Positions 18,578-27,075 of a stretch of DNA of 64,000 nucleotides are shown here, piece by piece. Both the position numbers and the translations under genes were made by a program. This DNA comes from Microbacterium sp. Nx66 (GTDB taxonomy: Bacteria; Actinomycetota; Actinomycetes; Actinomycetales; Microbacteriaceae), in contig NZ_LR880474.1 of assembly GCF_904066215.1 (NCBI RefSeq), positions 3,038,001 through 3,102,000 on the forward strand, given 5' to 3'. Positions within the stretch are counted from its first letter, which is position 1. Every line of letters starts with the position of its first letter. A model generated the notes under the pieces. The model saw only the letters and a program-made list of their open reading frames with translations, ran no database searches and was not told the DNA's origin.

Positions 18578-19114
18578 ATGGTCTTCACCGATGACACCGA
18601 GGACGCACTCCGAGCGGCGGTCTGGCTCGCGAATTCGGCGGAAGAGCCGGACACCCTCGTGGATATCGACGACGAGAAGACCTTCCTCCAGGTGTTCCCG
18701 TACACGGGACGGGTCGACAGGGACGCGGTGGAGCTCGACGACCTCCGCGCTCTGCGCCCGCGGCTCCGTGCCATGCTGCTGGCTCCGCGCGACGAGATGG
18801 CCGGGCACGTGAACGCCGCTCTCGCGGAGGTGCGTCTGACCCCGCGGCTCATCCGTCACGACGAGCTGGACTGGCACCTGCACGGCCTCGCCGATGAGCG
18901 CCCGCTGGCCGAACGCGTGCTCGTGGAGACGGCGATGGCTCTGATCGACGTCATCCGCACGGACGAAGGCTCTCGCCTCACCGTCTGCGCGGACGAGGCC
19001 TGCCAGGCGATCGCGCTCGACCTCTCCCGCAACCGCTCCAAACGGTACTGCTCCACGAGCTGCGCCAACCGGAATGCCGTGGCCGCCTACCGCGCTCGTC
19101 GCGCCGCCCGCTGA
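18578..19114 (+). CDS. CGNR zinc-finger/ABATE-domain regulator
   Basis: A 178-residue protein. Residues 1-125 are the ABATE-type ligand domain (AVWLANSAEEPDTL, then TLVDIDDEKTFL and GLADERPLAERVLVETAMAL); residues about 130-175 are the zinc finger, with CADEACQAIALDLSRNRSKR, then YCSTSCANRNAVAAYRARR. The name-giving CGNR tetrapeptide reads CANR here; the zinc cysteines are kept. It probably controls the divergent EamA exporter. Confidence 0.9.
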   Translation: MVFTDDTEDALRAAVWLANSAEEPDTLVDIDDEKTFLQVFPYTGRVDRDAVELDDLRALRPRLRAMLLAPRDEMAGHVNAALAEVRLTPRLIRHDELDWHLHGLADERPLAERVLVETAMALIDVIRTDEGSRLTVCADEACQAIALDLSRNRSKRYCSTSCANRNAVAAYRARRAAR

Positions 19115-19175
19115 CCGCGGCACCCACCACGCTCGGAGGCCGCCCTCTCCGAGCGGGATCTGATGCTGCCCGCTC

Positions 19176-19203
19176 TTCACAAACGATTATCGATTAGTGT
19201 AAT
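19176..19203 (+). promoter_or_regulatory. Cluster 1 importer promoter with operator
   Basis: TTCACA (19176-19181) and TGTAAT (19198-19203) are 16 bases apart; between them lies ACGATTATCGA (19183-19193), the complement of the TCGATAATCGA core also found at 32492 and, with changes, at 27749. The nearby GntR (27076-27732) is the likely binder. Confidence 0.55.
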
Positions 19204-19245
19204 GTCGCGAGCGGCCCTCCCTCATGCATCAGGAAAGGATCAACG

Positions 19246-20514
19246 ATGATCAAGGCCCGAGTCCTCCCCCTCGCCGGCATCGCGGCGGTATCCGCCCTCG
19301 CCATCGCCGGCTGCTCGACCACCGCCGGTGACGACGGCGGCGATGCCGGCGGCGACGTCACCGTCCGCATGCTCGTGAACGTCACCCCGAACCTGACCGA
19401 GGAGTTCTGGAACGACCTCGTCGCCCCGTTCGAGGACGCCAACCCGAACATCGACGTCGTCATCCAGAACCCGGGTGCCGAGGGGGTCGAAGCCGCCGTG
19501 CCGCGTCTGCTGGCCGCCGGTGACGCTCCCGACGTCGTGCAGTCCATCGCCCCGACGACCAAGCTCGCTCCCGAGCTCGTCGACCTCTCGCAGTACGAAT
19601 GGGCGTCGTCCGGTCCGCTCGCCGACCAGTACTCGATCGACGGCAAGAACTACATGGCCGGCATCGGCGTGCAGCTGCAGAGCCTCTTCTTCTACAACAA
19701 GACCGCCTTCGAGGAGGCCGGGATCACGGAGCTGCCGACGACCGTCGACGAGCTCACGGACGCCCTCGGGAAGCTCAAGGACGCAGGGTGGACCCCCGTC
19801 CAGACCGGCGGCGACTGGATGACCAGCCACACGCTGCAGGCGCTCGGACTGCCGACCATCATCGCCGACGACCCGGAGTGGTTCCAGGACATCTCGGCGG
19901 GCGACGTCACGTTCAGCGAGACCTACGGCGACGCGGTCGAGACTTACGCGGACTGGGTGTCCGAGGGGTACATCCCCGGCGACGCCCTGGGCATCAAGTA
20001 CCCGGATGCCGAGCAGGCCTTCCTCTCCGGCAAGACCGCGGTGTACTCGATGGGCAGCTGGTTCGCCGGCACCCAGGCGAAGGCGACGGACTCGGCCGAC
20101 ATCGGCGTCTTCCGCGCCCCCGCGATGAGCGCCGACGAGCAGCCCGCGATGGGCGCCAACATCGCCAGCCCCTACTCGATCCTCAAGGCGAGCAAGAACC
20201 AGGATGCCGCGGCGAAGCTCATCGAGTTCCTCACCACCGACCAGACCGCGGTGAGCGACCAGCTCGCTGTCGACGGCAACTTCCGCGACGGCTACGAGTA
20301 CGACATGACGCCGCTCGGCGAGGAGCTGCTGCAGATCGTCGCCGACACCCCCGCCGAGGCCTACACGCCCACCGGCGGCGGCTACGGCGAGCGCACCCTC
20401 CCCGACGGTTACGCGGGTGAGATCAACACCCAGACCCAGGCCCTCCTCGGCGGCGCGCCCGCCGACCAGGTGCTGCAGGCCATGGACGACTGGTTCGCCG
20501 CGAACGCCGGCTGA
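19246..20514 (+). CDS. Sugar ABC transporter substrate-binding lipoprotein
   Basis: A 422-residue family-1 extracellular solute-binding protein. The signal ends in the lipobox AIAGC (cysteine 24), followed by an acidic Gly/Asp linker. The rest has the two-lobed fold with LVNVTPNLTEEFWNDLVAPF at the start and SWFAGTQAKATDSADIGVFR later. AGGAAAGG precedes the ATG. With the two permeases it forms a CUT1 importer for an oligosaccharide that the neighbouring enzymes may process; the exact sugar is unknown. Confidence 0.92.
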   Translation: MIKARVLPLAGIAAVSALAIAGCSTTAGDDGGDAGGDVTVRMLVNVTPNLTEEFWNDLVAPFEDANPNIDVVIQNPGAEGVEAAVPRLLAAGDAPDVVQSIAPTTKLAPELVDLSQYEWASSGPLADQYSIDGKNYMAGIGVQLQSLFFYNKTAFEEAGITELPTTVDELTDALGKLKDAGWTPVQTGGDWMTSHTLQALGLPTIIADDPEWFQDISAGDVTFSETYGDAVETYADWVSEGYIPGDALGIKYPDAEQAFLSGKTAVYSMGSWFAGTQAKATDSADIGVFRAPAMSADEQPAMGANIASPYSILKASKNQDAAAKLIEFLTTDQTAVSDQLAVDGNFRDGYEYDMTPLGEELLQIVADTPAEAYTPTGGGYGERTLPDGYAGEINTQTQALLGGAPADQVLQAMDDWFAANAG

Positions 20515-20608
20515 CCCTCGAGGAGCCGGGGACGCACCGTCCCCGGCTCCTCCCCGGCGCCCCGAGCGCCCTCCCCGCTTACGCGCCACCGAGAACGAGA
20601 GTGCCGCC

Positions 20609-21592
20609 ATGACCCCGCCCACCACGACCGCGCCGCCCCCGGCCGCGGCCACCTCCCCGACAGGACCATCGACGCCGATGAGCTCGACCCCCGCCCCGCG
20701 CCGCCGCACCGCGCTGCAGCAGTGGCGGAACCGGATCCCCGGCATCCTCATGGGAGGCCCGGCGGTCGCCGTGTTCCTGGCGATGTTCGTCATACCGATG
20801 ATCCTCGCGGCGGTGCTCAGCTTCACCGACTGGAACGGGTACAGCCTCAACTTCACCTTCGTCGGCTGGGACAACTACATCAAGGCGTTCCGCAGCCCGC
20901 GCTCGATACAGGCCGCGATCTTCACGGGCATCATCGCCGTGGTCGGCACGATCCTCTGCAACGCCATCGGCCTCGCGATCGCCGCCCTCATCTCCGGGCC
21001 CGGCCGCTCGAACACGATCCTGCGGACGGTCTTCTTCTACCCGTACGTGATCAGCGCCCTCATCATCGGCTTCCTGTGGTCGGCGATGCTCTCCCCCACC
21101 GGCGCCGTCAACGGTCTGCTCAGCACGCTCGGCCTCCCGGCGATGCCGTTCCTCACGGACCCGACCTTCGCCAAGGCGAGCGTGATCTTCACGATCGTGT
21201 GGTCGCACTTCGGCTTCAACATGATCCTGTTCCTCGCCGGCATCAAGTCCGTCCCCGCGGAGTACTACGAGGCGGCGACCGTGGACGGCGCCTCGCGGTG
21301 GCAGCAGTTCCGGTCCATCACGCTGCCGCTCATCGCGCCGGTCTTCACCGTGAACCTCGTGCTCACCCTCGTCGGGCTCCTCAAGGCGTACGACGTGGTG
21401 CTGTCGCTCACCGACGGCGGGCCTGCCGGCTCGACGCAGACCATCGTGTACCAGATCCTCAAGGACTCCTTCGCGAACTCGGCCCTCGGCTTCGGCGCCG
21501 CGCAGTCCATGATCCTCCTCATCGTCACCGCGGTCGTCGGCCTCGCCGTCACCCTGGTGCGACGCCGCGCCGAGCAGAAGGCGACCGACTGA
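20609..21592 (+). CDS. Sugar ABC transporter permease (MalF type)
   Basis: A 327-residue membrane protein with six likely segments after a Pro/Thr-rich N-terminus of about 45 residues. The EAA loop that contacts the ATPase is EYYEAATVDGASRWQQFRSI. The ATG at 20609 was chosen because the open frame upstream is low-complexity text from the region after the binding-protein gene; the ATG giving MSSTPAPRRR is an alternative start. It overlaps the second permease by one base. Confidence 0.9.
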   Translation: MTPPTTTAPPPAAATSPTGPSTPMSSTPAPRRRTALQQWRNRIPGILMGGPAVAVFLAMFVIPMILAAVLSFTDWNGYSLNFTFVGWDNYIKAFRSPRSIQAAIFTGIIAVVGTILCNAIGLAIAALISGPGRSNTILRTVFFYPYVISALIIGFLWSAMLSPTGAVNGLLSTLGLPAMPFLTDPTFAKASVIFTIVWSHFGFNMILFLAGIKSVPAEYYEAATVDGASRWQQFRSITLPLIAPVFTVNLVLTLVGLLKAYDVVLSLTDGGPAGSTQTIVYQILKDSFANSALGFGAAQSMILLIVTAVVGLAVTLVRRRAEQKATD

Positions 21593-22446
21593 TGAAGCAG
21601 ACCCGCAACCGCCCGGCCCTCGCCGTCAGCGCGATCCGGTGGATCGTCCTCGGCGTCGTCGCGATCACGATGCTGATCCCGATGTACACGATGCTGATCA
21701 ACGCCTTCAAACCGCAGGCCGACATCATCGAGAACCCCCTGCTGATCACTCCGCAGATGTTCACGTTCGACTACCTGTGGGCCGCGATCACGAGCAGCAA
21801 GTTCAACGTGATCGCCGCGTACGGCATCACGCTGCTGTTCGTCGTGCTGGTGAACCTGTGCTGCATCGCCCTCGCCGCGCCCGTCGCCTACGTGATCGCG
21901 CGCGGACGGTCGAAGTGGCACCTGGGACTCCTGCTGCTCTTCGTCTCCGGGCTCTTCATCCCGGGCCAGGTGACGCTGATCCCTGTGGTCTTCGTGCTGC
22001 GGGTGCTCGGGCTCATCAACACGATCCCCGGGTTCATCCTCTTCGAGACCGCGGCGACCCTGCCGGTGACGATCTTCCTGTTCACCGCCTACCTCCGTAG
22101 CGTGCCCCGCGACATCGACGAGGCGGCGTCCCTGGACGGCGCCGGTCCCATCCGCGCATTCTGGGCGTGCATCTTCCCGATCATGAAGCCCGTGGTCGCG
22201 ACGGTCGTGGTGCTCAACTCGATCGGGGTGTGGAACGACTTCGTGAGTCCGCAGATCATCCTCGGGCCGAGCTCCGGGATCTACACCGTGACCACCGGGG
22301 TGTATGCGGCGGTCGGACAGTTCTCCACCGACTACACGCAGGTGTTCCCGACCCTCCTGCTGGCCGTGCTGCCCGCGATGGTGTTCTTCATCGTGATGCA
22401 GCGCCACATCATCGGCGGCCTGGTCGCCGGAGCGACGAAGGGATGA
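21592..22446 (+). CDS. Sugar ABC transporter permease (MalG type)
   Basis: A 284-residue inner-membrane permease with six likely segments, the EAA loop DIDEAASLDGAGPIRAFWAC and the usual MalG-type ending MQRHIIGGLVAGATKG. Its ATG overlaps the first permease stop (TGATG) and its stop overlaps the next ATG. No ATPase gene is present nearby, so a shared MsiK-like ATPase encoded elsewhere must power it. Confidence 0.92.
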   Translation: MKQTRNRPALAVSAIRWIVLGVVAITMLIPMYTMLINAFKPQADIIENPLLITPQMFTFDYLWAAITSSKFNVIAAYGITLLFVVLVNLCCIALAAPVAYVIARGRSKWHLGLLLLFVSGLFIPGQVTLIPVVFVLRVLGLINTIPGFILFETAATLPVTIFLFTAYLRSVPRDIDEAASLDGAGPIRAFWACIFPIMKPVVATVVVLNSIGVWNDFVSPQIILGPSSGIYTVTTGVYAAVGQFSTDYTQVFPTLLLAVLPAMVFFIVMQRHIIGGLVAGATKG

Positions 22447-24359
22447 CCGTGCCGGAGACCCCGCTCACCCGTCCGTTGCGCACGATCCCGGCATGGGCCG
22501 TGCTGCAGCGCCGGCTCTTCGCCGAGGTCGAGGAGGCCCGCCGCCTCTTCCGCGACCGCTACACGCTGCCGGACGGCCGCCTCCGCGGCGTCGCCGAGTT
22601 CATCGACCGCGACGGCGTGGACGACCTGTACGAGCCGTTCTTCAACTGGCCCGCGTTCTACCTGCTCGGCGGCCCCGACGAGGTCCTCGCCGACGCCAAG
22701 CGGCACTGGGAGGGCGTGACCGTGCAGCTGGCCGAGGCGGGCATGCTCGCCGAGGAGTACGACAACGGCTACGACTGGTTCCACCAAGGCGAGTCGCTGC
22801 TCTTCCTCGCCGGCATCTGCGCCGCCGACCCGGCCGACACCGCGTTCGCCGCGCGCGCCGCCCGGTTCGCGGCCCTCTTCACCGACCCCGCGAAGGGCAA
22901 CTACGACGCCGAGCGCAACATGATCCGCTCACCGCACAACGGCGCGCTGGGCGCCCGCGAGGGGCTCGACGAGAAGATCGTGCCGTACACGGCCGACCGG
23001 GACGAGATGCGCCCCTACGGCCTGCCGCTGCACGGTGTGGACGGGATCGCCTCGTGGGAAGACCTCGCCGATCCCGCGCACGCCCAGCGCATGGCGGAGG
23101 AGATGCAGCGCCGCGCGGCCGGTGACATCGCCGTGAACCTCGCCGCGACCTCCCTCGCCGCGAACCGCTGGCTCTACGACGGCCACGAGGAGGCGGCCGC
23201 GTGGATCCGCCGGTACGTCGACGGCTGGCGCGCGCGGGCGGACGGCGGGCTGCTCCCCGACAACGTCGGCCCGGACGGCACCGTCGGCTCCCTCCACGAC
23301 GGCCGCTGGTGGGGCGGGCACTACGGCTGGGCCTGGCCGCACGGGCTGCACTCGGTCGGCATGAGCGCCCTGATCGGTGCCCTCAACCACGCGCTCGTCA
23401 CAGGCGACGACGCCGCCCTCGACCTCGTGCGCACGATGCTCGACACCGTGCTCGCCGAGGCGCGCACGGGCAGCGTCGCCGAGTCCACCTACAGCCTGCG
23501 CGGCGGATGGATGGCCCGGCTCGGTGCCGCCGCCACCGAGCCGGGTCTGCTCGTCCCCTACCGTCACGGCGCGGACGGCTGGTTCGACTACGGTCCGCTG
23601 CAACTCGACCTCCCTCTGTGGCTCTGGTGGTGGTCGCGACGGGCGTCTGACCGGGAGCGGCTGGAGACGGCGATCGCCGGTCTCCCCGACTCCACCGACC
23701 TCGTCGCGCCGTTCCGCGACAAGGAGGAGGCGGGCCACGAGGCCGGCTGGTTCGCGTATCTCTCCGGCGACCTTCCGGACTACCCGGTGCGGGCATTGGA
23801 GATGGCGCTCGGCCAGGTGGCGCGCCGTGCCGCGATGATGCTCGCCGACGACCGCGACCCCGACGCCGCGCACCTGCACTTCTGGCAGCGCGTGAACCCC
23901 GTCGTGACCGAGGTGCTGACCCAGCTCGTCGGCGGGGCTCCACAGGTGCTCTACAACGGCGGACTCGGTTTCACGGCTCTGCGCTACGAGGATGTGGACC
24001 GCGCGCGACCCGGGCTCCCGGAGGACGTCGCCGCGCTCGTGCACCGCCTCGACGACCACGGCATCGGCGTGCAGCTCGTGAACACCTCCGCCGTGCACAC
24101 CCGCACCGTGCGGCTGCGCGGCGGGCGCTTCGGGCTCGACCGGATCGTCCAGGTGACCGCCACCGGGGAGGAGCCCGGCTTCTGGCCCGGCGCCTCGGGC
24201 ACCTACACGGCCCCGGACGCCCCGCTCGTCACCACGACGTTCGACGTGGACGACGACCTCGTGGTGACCTTGCCCCCGGCGCACAGCGCCGACCTCGACC
24301 TGACCATCGCGCGGGCGACCGGCTCGCCGCGCCACCTGTTCCCTGAAGGAGACGCATGA
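22443..24359 (+). CDS. Unknown 638-residue cytoplasmic protein, possibly an (alpha/alpha)-barrel sugar enzyme
   Basis: I do not recognise the family. There is no signal peptide or membrane segment. Residues about 10-520 are mainly helical with many aromatic and acidic motifs: NWPAFYLLGG, EEYDNGYDWFHQGESLLFLA, DGRWWGGHYGWAWPHGLHSV, SLRGGWMARL. This resembles an (alpha/alpha)6 barrel as in glycoside hydrolases or lyases. Residues about 530-638 look like a beta-sandwich cap. It is coupled to the permease (ATGA) and to the RraA gene (ATGA), so it probably acts on the imported sugar. A glycosidase or unsaturated-glycuronyl hydrolase-like role is a guess. Confidence 0.7.
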   Translation: MTVPETPLTRPLRTIPAWAVLQRRLFAEVEEARRLFRDRYTLPDGRLRGVAEFIDRDGVDDLYEPFFNWPAFYLLGGPDEVLADAKRHWEGVTVQLAEAGMLAEEYDNGYDWFHQGESLLFLAGICAADPADTAFAARAARFAALFTDPAKGNYDAERNMIRSPHNGALGAREGLDEKIVPYTADRDEMRPYGLPLHGVDGIASWEDLADPAHAQRMAEEMQRRAAGDIAVNLAATSLAANRWLYDGHEEAAAWIRRYVDGWRARADGGLLPDNVGPDGTVGSLHDGRWWGGHYGWAWPHGLHSVGMSALIGALNHALVTGDDAALDLVRTMLDTVLAEARTGSVAESTYSLRGGWMARLGAAATEPGLLVPYRHGADGWFDYGPLQLDLPLWLWWWSRRASDRERLETAIAGLPDSTDLVAPFRDKEEAGHEAGWFAYLSGDLPDYPVRALEMALGQVARRAAMMLADDRDPDAAHLHFWQRVNPVVTEVLTQLVGGAPQVLYNGGLGFTALRYEDVDRARPGLPEDVAALVHRLDDHGIGVQLVNTSAVHTRTVRLRGGRFGLDRIVQVTATGEEPGFWPGASGTYTAPDAPLVTTTFDVDDDLVVTLPPAHSADLDLTIARATGSPRHLFPEGDA

Positions 24360-25138
24360 GCGCCGATCTGATCCGACCCGACTTCGCCCTGCCCGTGCGG
24401 GGTGCGGCCTACGAGCGACCCTCGCGCGAGGTGGTCGACTCCTTCGACGCGATCTCCTCCGCCACCGCGTGCGCCAAGCTGCACGGGCTCGGGATCCGCC
24501 GCAGCTACATCGACGGGCCGGAGCCGCTGAGCCTCGGTCAGCGCGTGGTCGGCTCGGCGCTGACCCTGCAGTTCATGCCGCAGCGCGAGGACATGGCCTC
24601 CGGCGACGGTCAGGAGTACGCCGAGCGGCACACCGCCCTGTGGCACGTGCTCGAGGCCGTGCAGCCCGGCGACGTGCTGGTGATCCAGGCCTACGGCAGC
24701 CGCTTCTCCGGGTGCATCGGCGACATCCTGGCGCGTTACTTCGCACGCAAGGGCGGGGCGGGGATCGTCGTGGACGGCCGCATCCGCGACGCCGGCCGCA
24801 TCCGCGAGCTCGGCATCCCGGTGTGGTCGACGGGCACGACCCCGCACTACGCCTCGCAGTCGGAGCTCGTGCCGTGGGCATACGACGTGCCGGTCGCGGT
24901 GGGCGGTGCGCTGTGCATGCCGGGCGACCTCGTGGTCGCCGACGACGACGGCCCCGTCGTGGTGCCGCAGGCGATGGCGCCGCAGGTCGTGGACGACGCG
25001 CGCGATCATGAGGAGTGGGAGGTGTTCAGCCGCCGCCGCCTCGACGAGGGCGCGCGCCTGAGCGACTACTACCCGCTGACCCCCGACAGCCGCGAGGAGT
25101 ACGAGGCATGGCGTTCCGTCCAGAGCTCCGTCCGCTGA
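24356..25138 (+). CDS. RraA-family protein, probable 2-keto acid aldolase
   Basis: A 260-residue RraA/HMG-aldolase-like protein with GDVLVIQAYGSRFSGCIGDI followed by GIVVDGRIRDAGRIRELGIP, the region that holds the metal and carboxylate ligands (D-G-x-x-R-D). Members that retain these residues cleave 4-hydroxy-2-keto acids to pyruvate. GAAGGAG precedes the ATG. In this cluster it could split a 2-keto-3-deoxy sugar acid made by the reductase and lactonase route, although no dehydratase gene is adjacent. Confidence 0.82.
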   Translation: MSADLIRPDFALPVRGAAYERPSREVVDSFDAISSATACAKLHGLGIRRSYIDGPEPLSLGQRVVGSALTLQFMPQREDMASGDGQEYAERHTALWHVLEAVQPGDVLVIQAYGSRFSGCIGDILARYFARKGGAGIVVDGRIRDAGRIRELGIPVWSTGTTPHYASQSELVPWAYDVPVAVGGALCMPGDLVVADDDGPVVVPQAMAPQVVDDARDHEEWEVFSRRRLDEGARLSDYYPLTPDSREEYEAWRSVQSSVR

Positions 25139-26052
25139 ACCCCGCCGTCGCCGCGCGCGACGACGTCGGACTCGGTTGCGCGCCGATCGGCAACCTCTTC
25201 GCCCCCGTGGCGGACGCCGACGCGGTGGCCACCGTGCATGCGGCGCTCGCCCGGGACGTGCGGTTCTTCGACACCGCGCCCCTGTACGGGTCGGGTGAGA
25301 GCGAACGGAAGCTCGGCCTCGCCCTCCGCGACGTCCCGCGCGACGACTACGTGATCGCGACGAAGGTCGGCCGGGTGCTCGTCGATGCGGACGGCCGGCC
25401 GGTCTCGGGAGCCGCGAGCGGGCACGACTCGGTCGTCGATCTCAGCAGGGACGGCGTGCGGAGGAGCCTCGACGGCAGCCTCGCCCGGCTGGGCGTCGAT
25501 CGCGTGGACGTGCTCCATCTGCACGACCCCCTGGACGTGGAGGCGGCGTTCGCGACAGCACTCCCGGCGCTCGTCGAGTTGCGCGACGAAGGAGTGGTGC
25601 GCGCGATCAGTGTGGGCCTCGGGCGGCTCGACCCCCTGGAGCGCTACGTCGCCGAGGCGCCGCTCGACGTGGTGATGGAGGCCGGACGACTCACTCTGCT
25701 CGACCGCACCGCCCTGGACCGGCTGCTGCCGACCGCGGCGGCCCGCGGCATCGGGGTGCTCGCGGCCGCCGTGTTCAACTCCGGCATCCTCGTCGACCCG
25801 GTCGGCTCCCCGTTCTTCGAGTACAAGCCCGCACCCCCGGAGCTCCGGGAGCGGGCGCTGCGGTTGCAGGCCGTGTCCGCGACGTACGGCGTGCGGCTCG
25901 CCGACGCCGCGGTGCAGTTCCCGCTGCGGCACGGTGCGGACGCCGTGGTCGTCGGGGCTCGGACGCCCGCGGAGGTGGACGCGTTCGTGGACGGCCTCGA
26001 TGCCGAGCTGCCCGCCGCGCTGTGGGACACCCTCGACGCGGAGGCCGCGTGA
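25108..26052 (+). CDS. Aldo/keto reductase, sugar 1-dehydrogenase type
   Basis: A 314-residue TIM-barrel oxidoreductase with the catalytic set: FFDTAPLYGSGESERKLG (Asp and Tyr), VIATKVGRVL (Lys) and VLHLHDPLD (His). It belongs with D-threo-aldose/L-fucose 1-dehydrogenases and is a relative of the enzyme at 55957-56925. It starts 31 bases inside the RraA gene; GAGGAG seven bases before this ATG supports that start. It would oxidise an aldose to its lactone. Confidence 0.88.
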   Translation: MAFRPELRPLNPAVAARDDVGLGCAPIGNLFAPVADADAVATVHAALARDVRFFDTAPLYGSGESERKLGLALRDVPRDDYVIATKVGRVLVDADGRPVSGAASGHDSVVDLSRDGVRRSLDGSLARLGVDRVDVLHLHDPLDVEAAFATALPALVELRDEGVVRAISVGLGRLDPLERYVAEAPLDVVMEAGRLTLLDRTALDRLLPTAAARGIGVLAAAVFNSGILVDPVGSPFFEYKPAPPELRERALRLQAVSATYGVRLADAAVQFPLRHGADAVVVGARTPAEVDAFVDGLDAELPAALWDTLDAEAA

Positions 26053-26073
26053 TCGCGCGGCGCAGGAGCTGAC

Positions 26074-26883
26074 GTGCGGATCGTCGACGCCCACGTGCAC
26101 CTCTGGGATGTGGACGCCGTGCCGATCCCGTGGTTCCGCGACGATCTCGGACTCCCGCGGCATGCCGCGGCCGCAGACCTCGGGCGGGAGCTGACGGACG
26201 CCGGCGTCTCCTCCGCCATCGCCGTGCAAGCAGCGGACTCGGTGGCCGAGGCGGAATGGCTGACGGCGACGGCCGCCCGGGACCCGTACCTGCGGCGCGT
26301 GGTGCTGCAGTACACCCCCGCGCCGGGACGGGCCGCCGGCGCCACCGCAGTCGCGTTCTCTCCCGCCGTGGTCGGCGTGCGCGCCGCGGTGCCGCAGTAC
26401 GCCGCTGACCTGTCCGATGTGGACGGCCTCGACGCCCTCGCCGACCACCTGGGCGCGACCGCCCGCACCCTCGAACTGCTCATCCGCCCGGAGCAGCTTC
26501 CCGCCGCGGCCGCCCTCTCCCGACGGCACCCCGGCACCGCGATCGTCCTCTGCCACCTCGGCCTCGGCGCACGGACGGCCGATGCCGCATGGCTCTCCGC
26601 CCTCGCCGAGGCCGCGTCGGCTCCGGGAGTGTCGGCGAAGGTCTCCGGGCTCGACCTCGCGGCGCGCGGGGCGGACGAGTCGCAGGAACTGCTGCGCTCC
26701 GCATTCACCCTCTTCGGCGCGGACCGGCTGATGTTCGGCAGCGACTGGCCGATGTCCACGCGGACCACGACCTACGCGGAGGTGCTCGCCGCGACCCGGC
26801 GGGCCCTTCCTCCCCTGTCCCCTTCCGAAGCTCGAGCATTCTGGTCCGGCACCGCCGACCGCCTCTCCCCCTTCACGGCCTAG
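26074..26883 (+). CDS. Amidohydrolase-2 family lactonase
   Basis: A 269-residue metal-dependent hydrolase starting at GTG: MRIVDAHVHLWDVD carries the H-x-H metal motif, IVLCHLGLG the middle histidine and FGSDWPMST the late aspartate. It is a relative of L-fuconolactonases, including the one at 60367-61266. Following an aldose dehydrogenase, it most likely opens the sugar lactone. GGAG lies five bases upstream. Confidence 0.87.
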   Translation: MRIVDAHVHLWDVDAVPIPWFRDDLGLPRHAAAADLGRELTDAGVSSAIAVQAADSVAEAEWLTATAARDPYLRRVVLQYTPAPGRAAGATAVAFSPAVVGVRAAVPQYAADLSDVDGLDALADHLGATARTLELLIRPEQLPAAAALSRRHPGTAIVLCHLGLGARTADAAWLSALAEAASAPGVSAKVSGLDLAARGADESQELLRSAFTLFGADRLMFGSDWPMSTRTTTYAEVLAATRRALPPLSPSEARAFWSGTADRLSPFTA

Positions 26884-26884
26884 C

Positions 26885-27070
26885 CCCCCGTCGCAGATCC
26901 TCACCGCGTCGCAGGGACTCTGGTCACCCGTGCGACCTCGGTGCGAAACTGCGACCCCGCGCAGGGACTCCCCACCCCGGGACACTTCCGCACCCCCGTC
27001 GCGGATCCGCCCCGTGTCGCAGGGGCTCCGGCCAGCCGTGCGACCCCGGTGCGAAACTGCGAACTCGCGC
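26885..27070. repeat. Two 78-bp direct repeat units at a convergent junction
   Basis: Units at 26885-26962 and 26993-27070 are 108 bases apart; both contain GTCGCRGATCC, GTGCGACC and GGTGCGAAACTGCGA with some 12 differences. GTCGCAG and CTGCGAC halves face each other inside each unit, so each can fold. They fill the gap between the amidohydrolase (plus) and the GntR gene (minus). Nothing else is seen here. Confidence 0.75.
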
Positions 27071-27075
27071 GGGGG

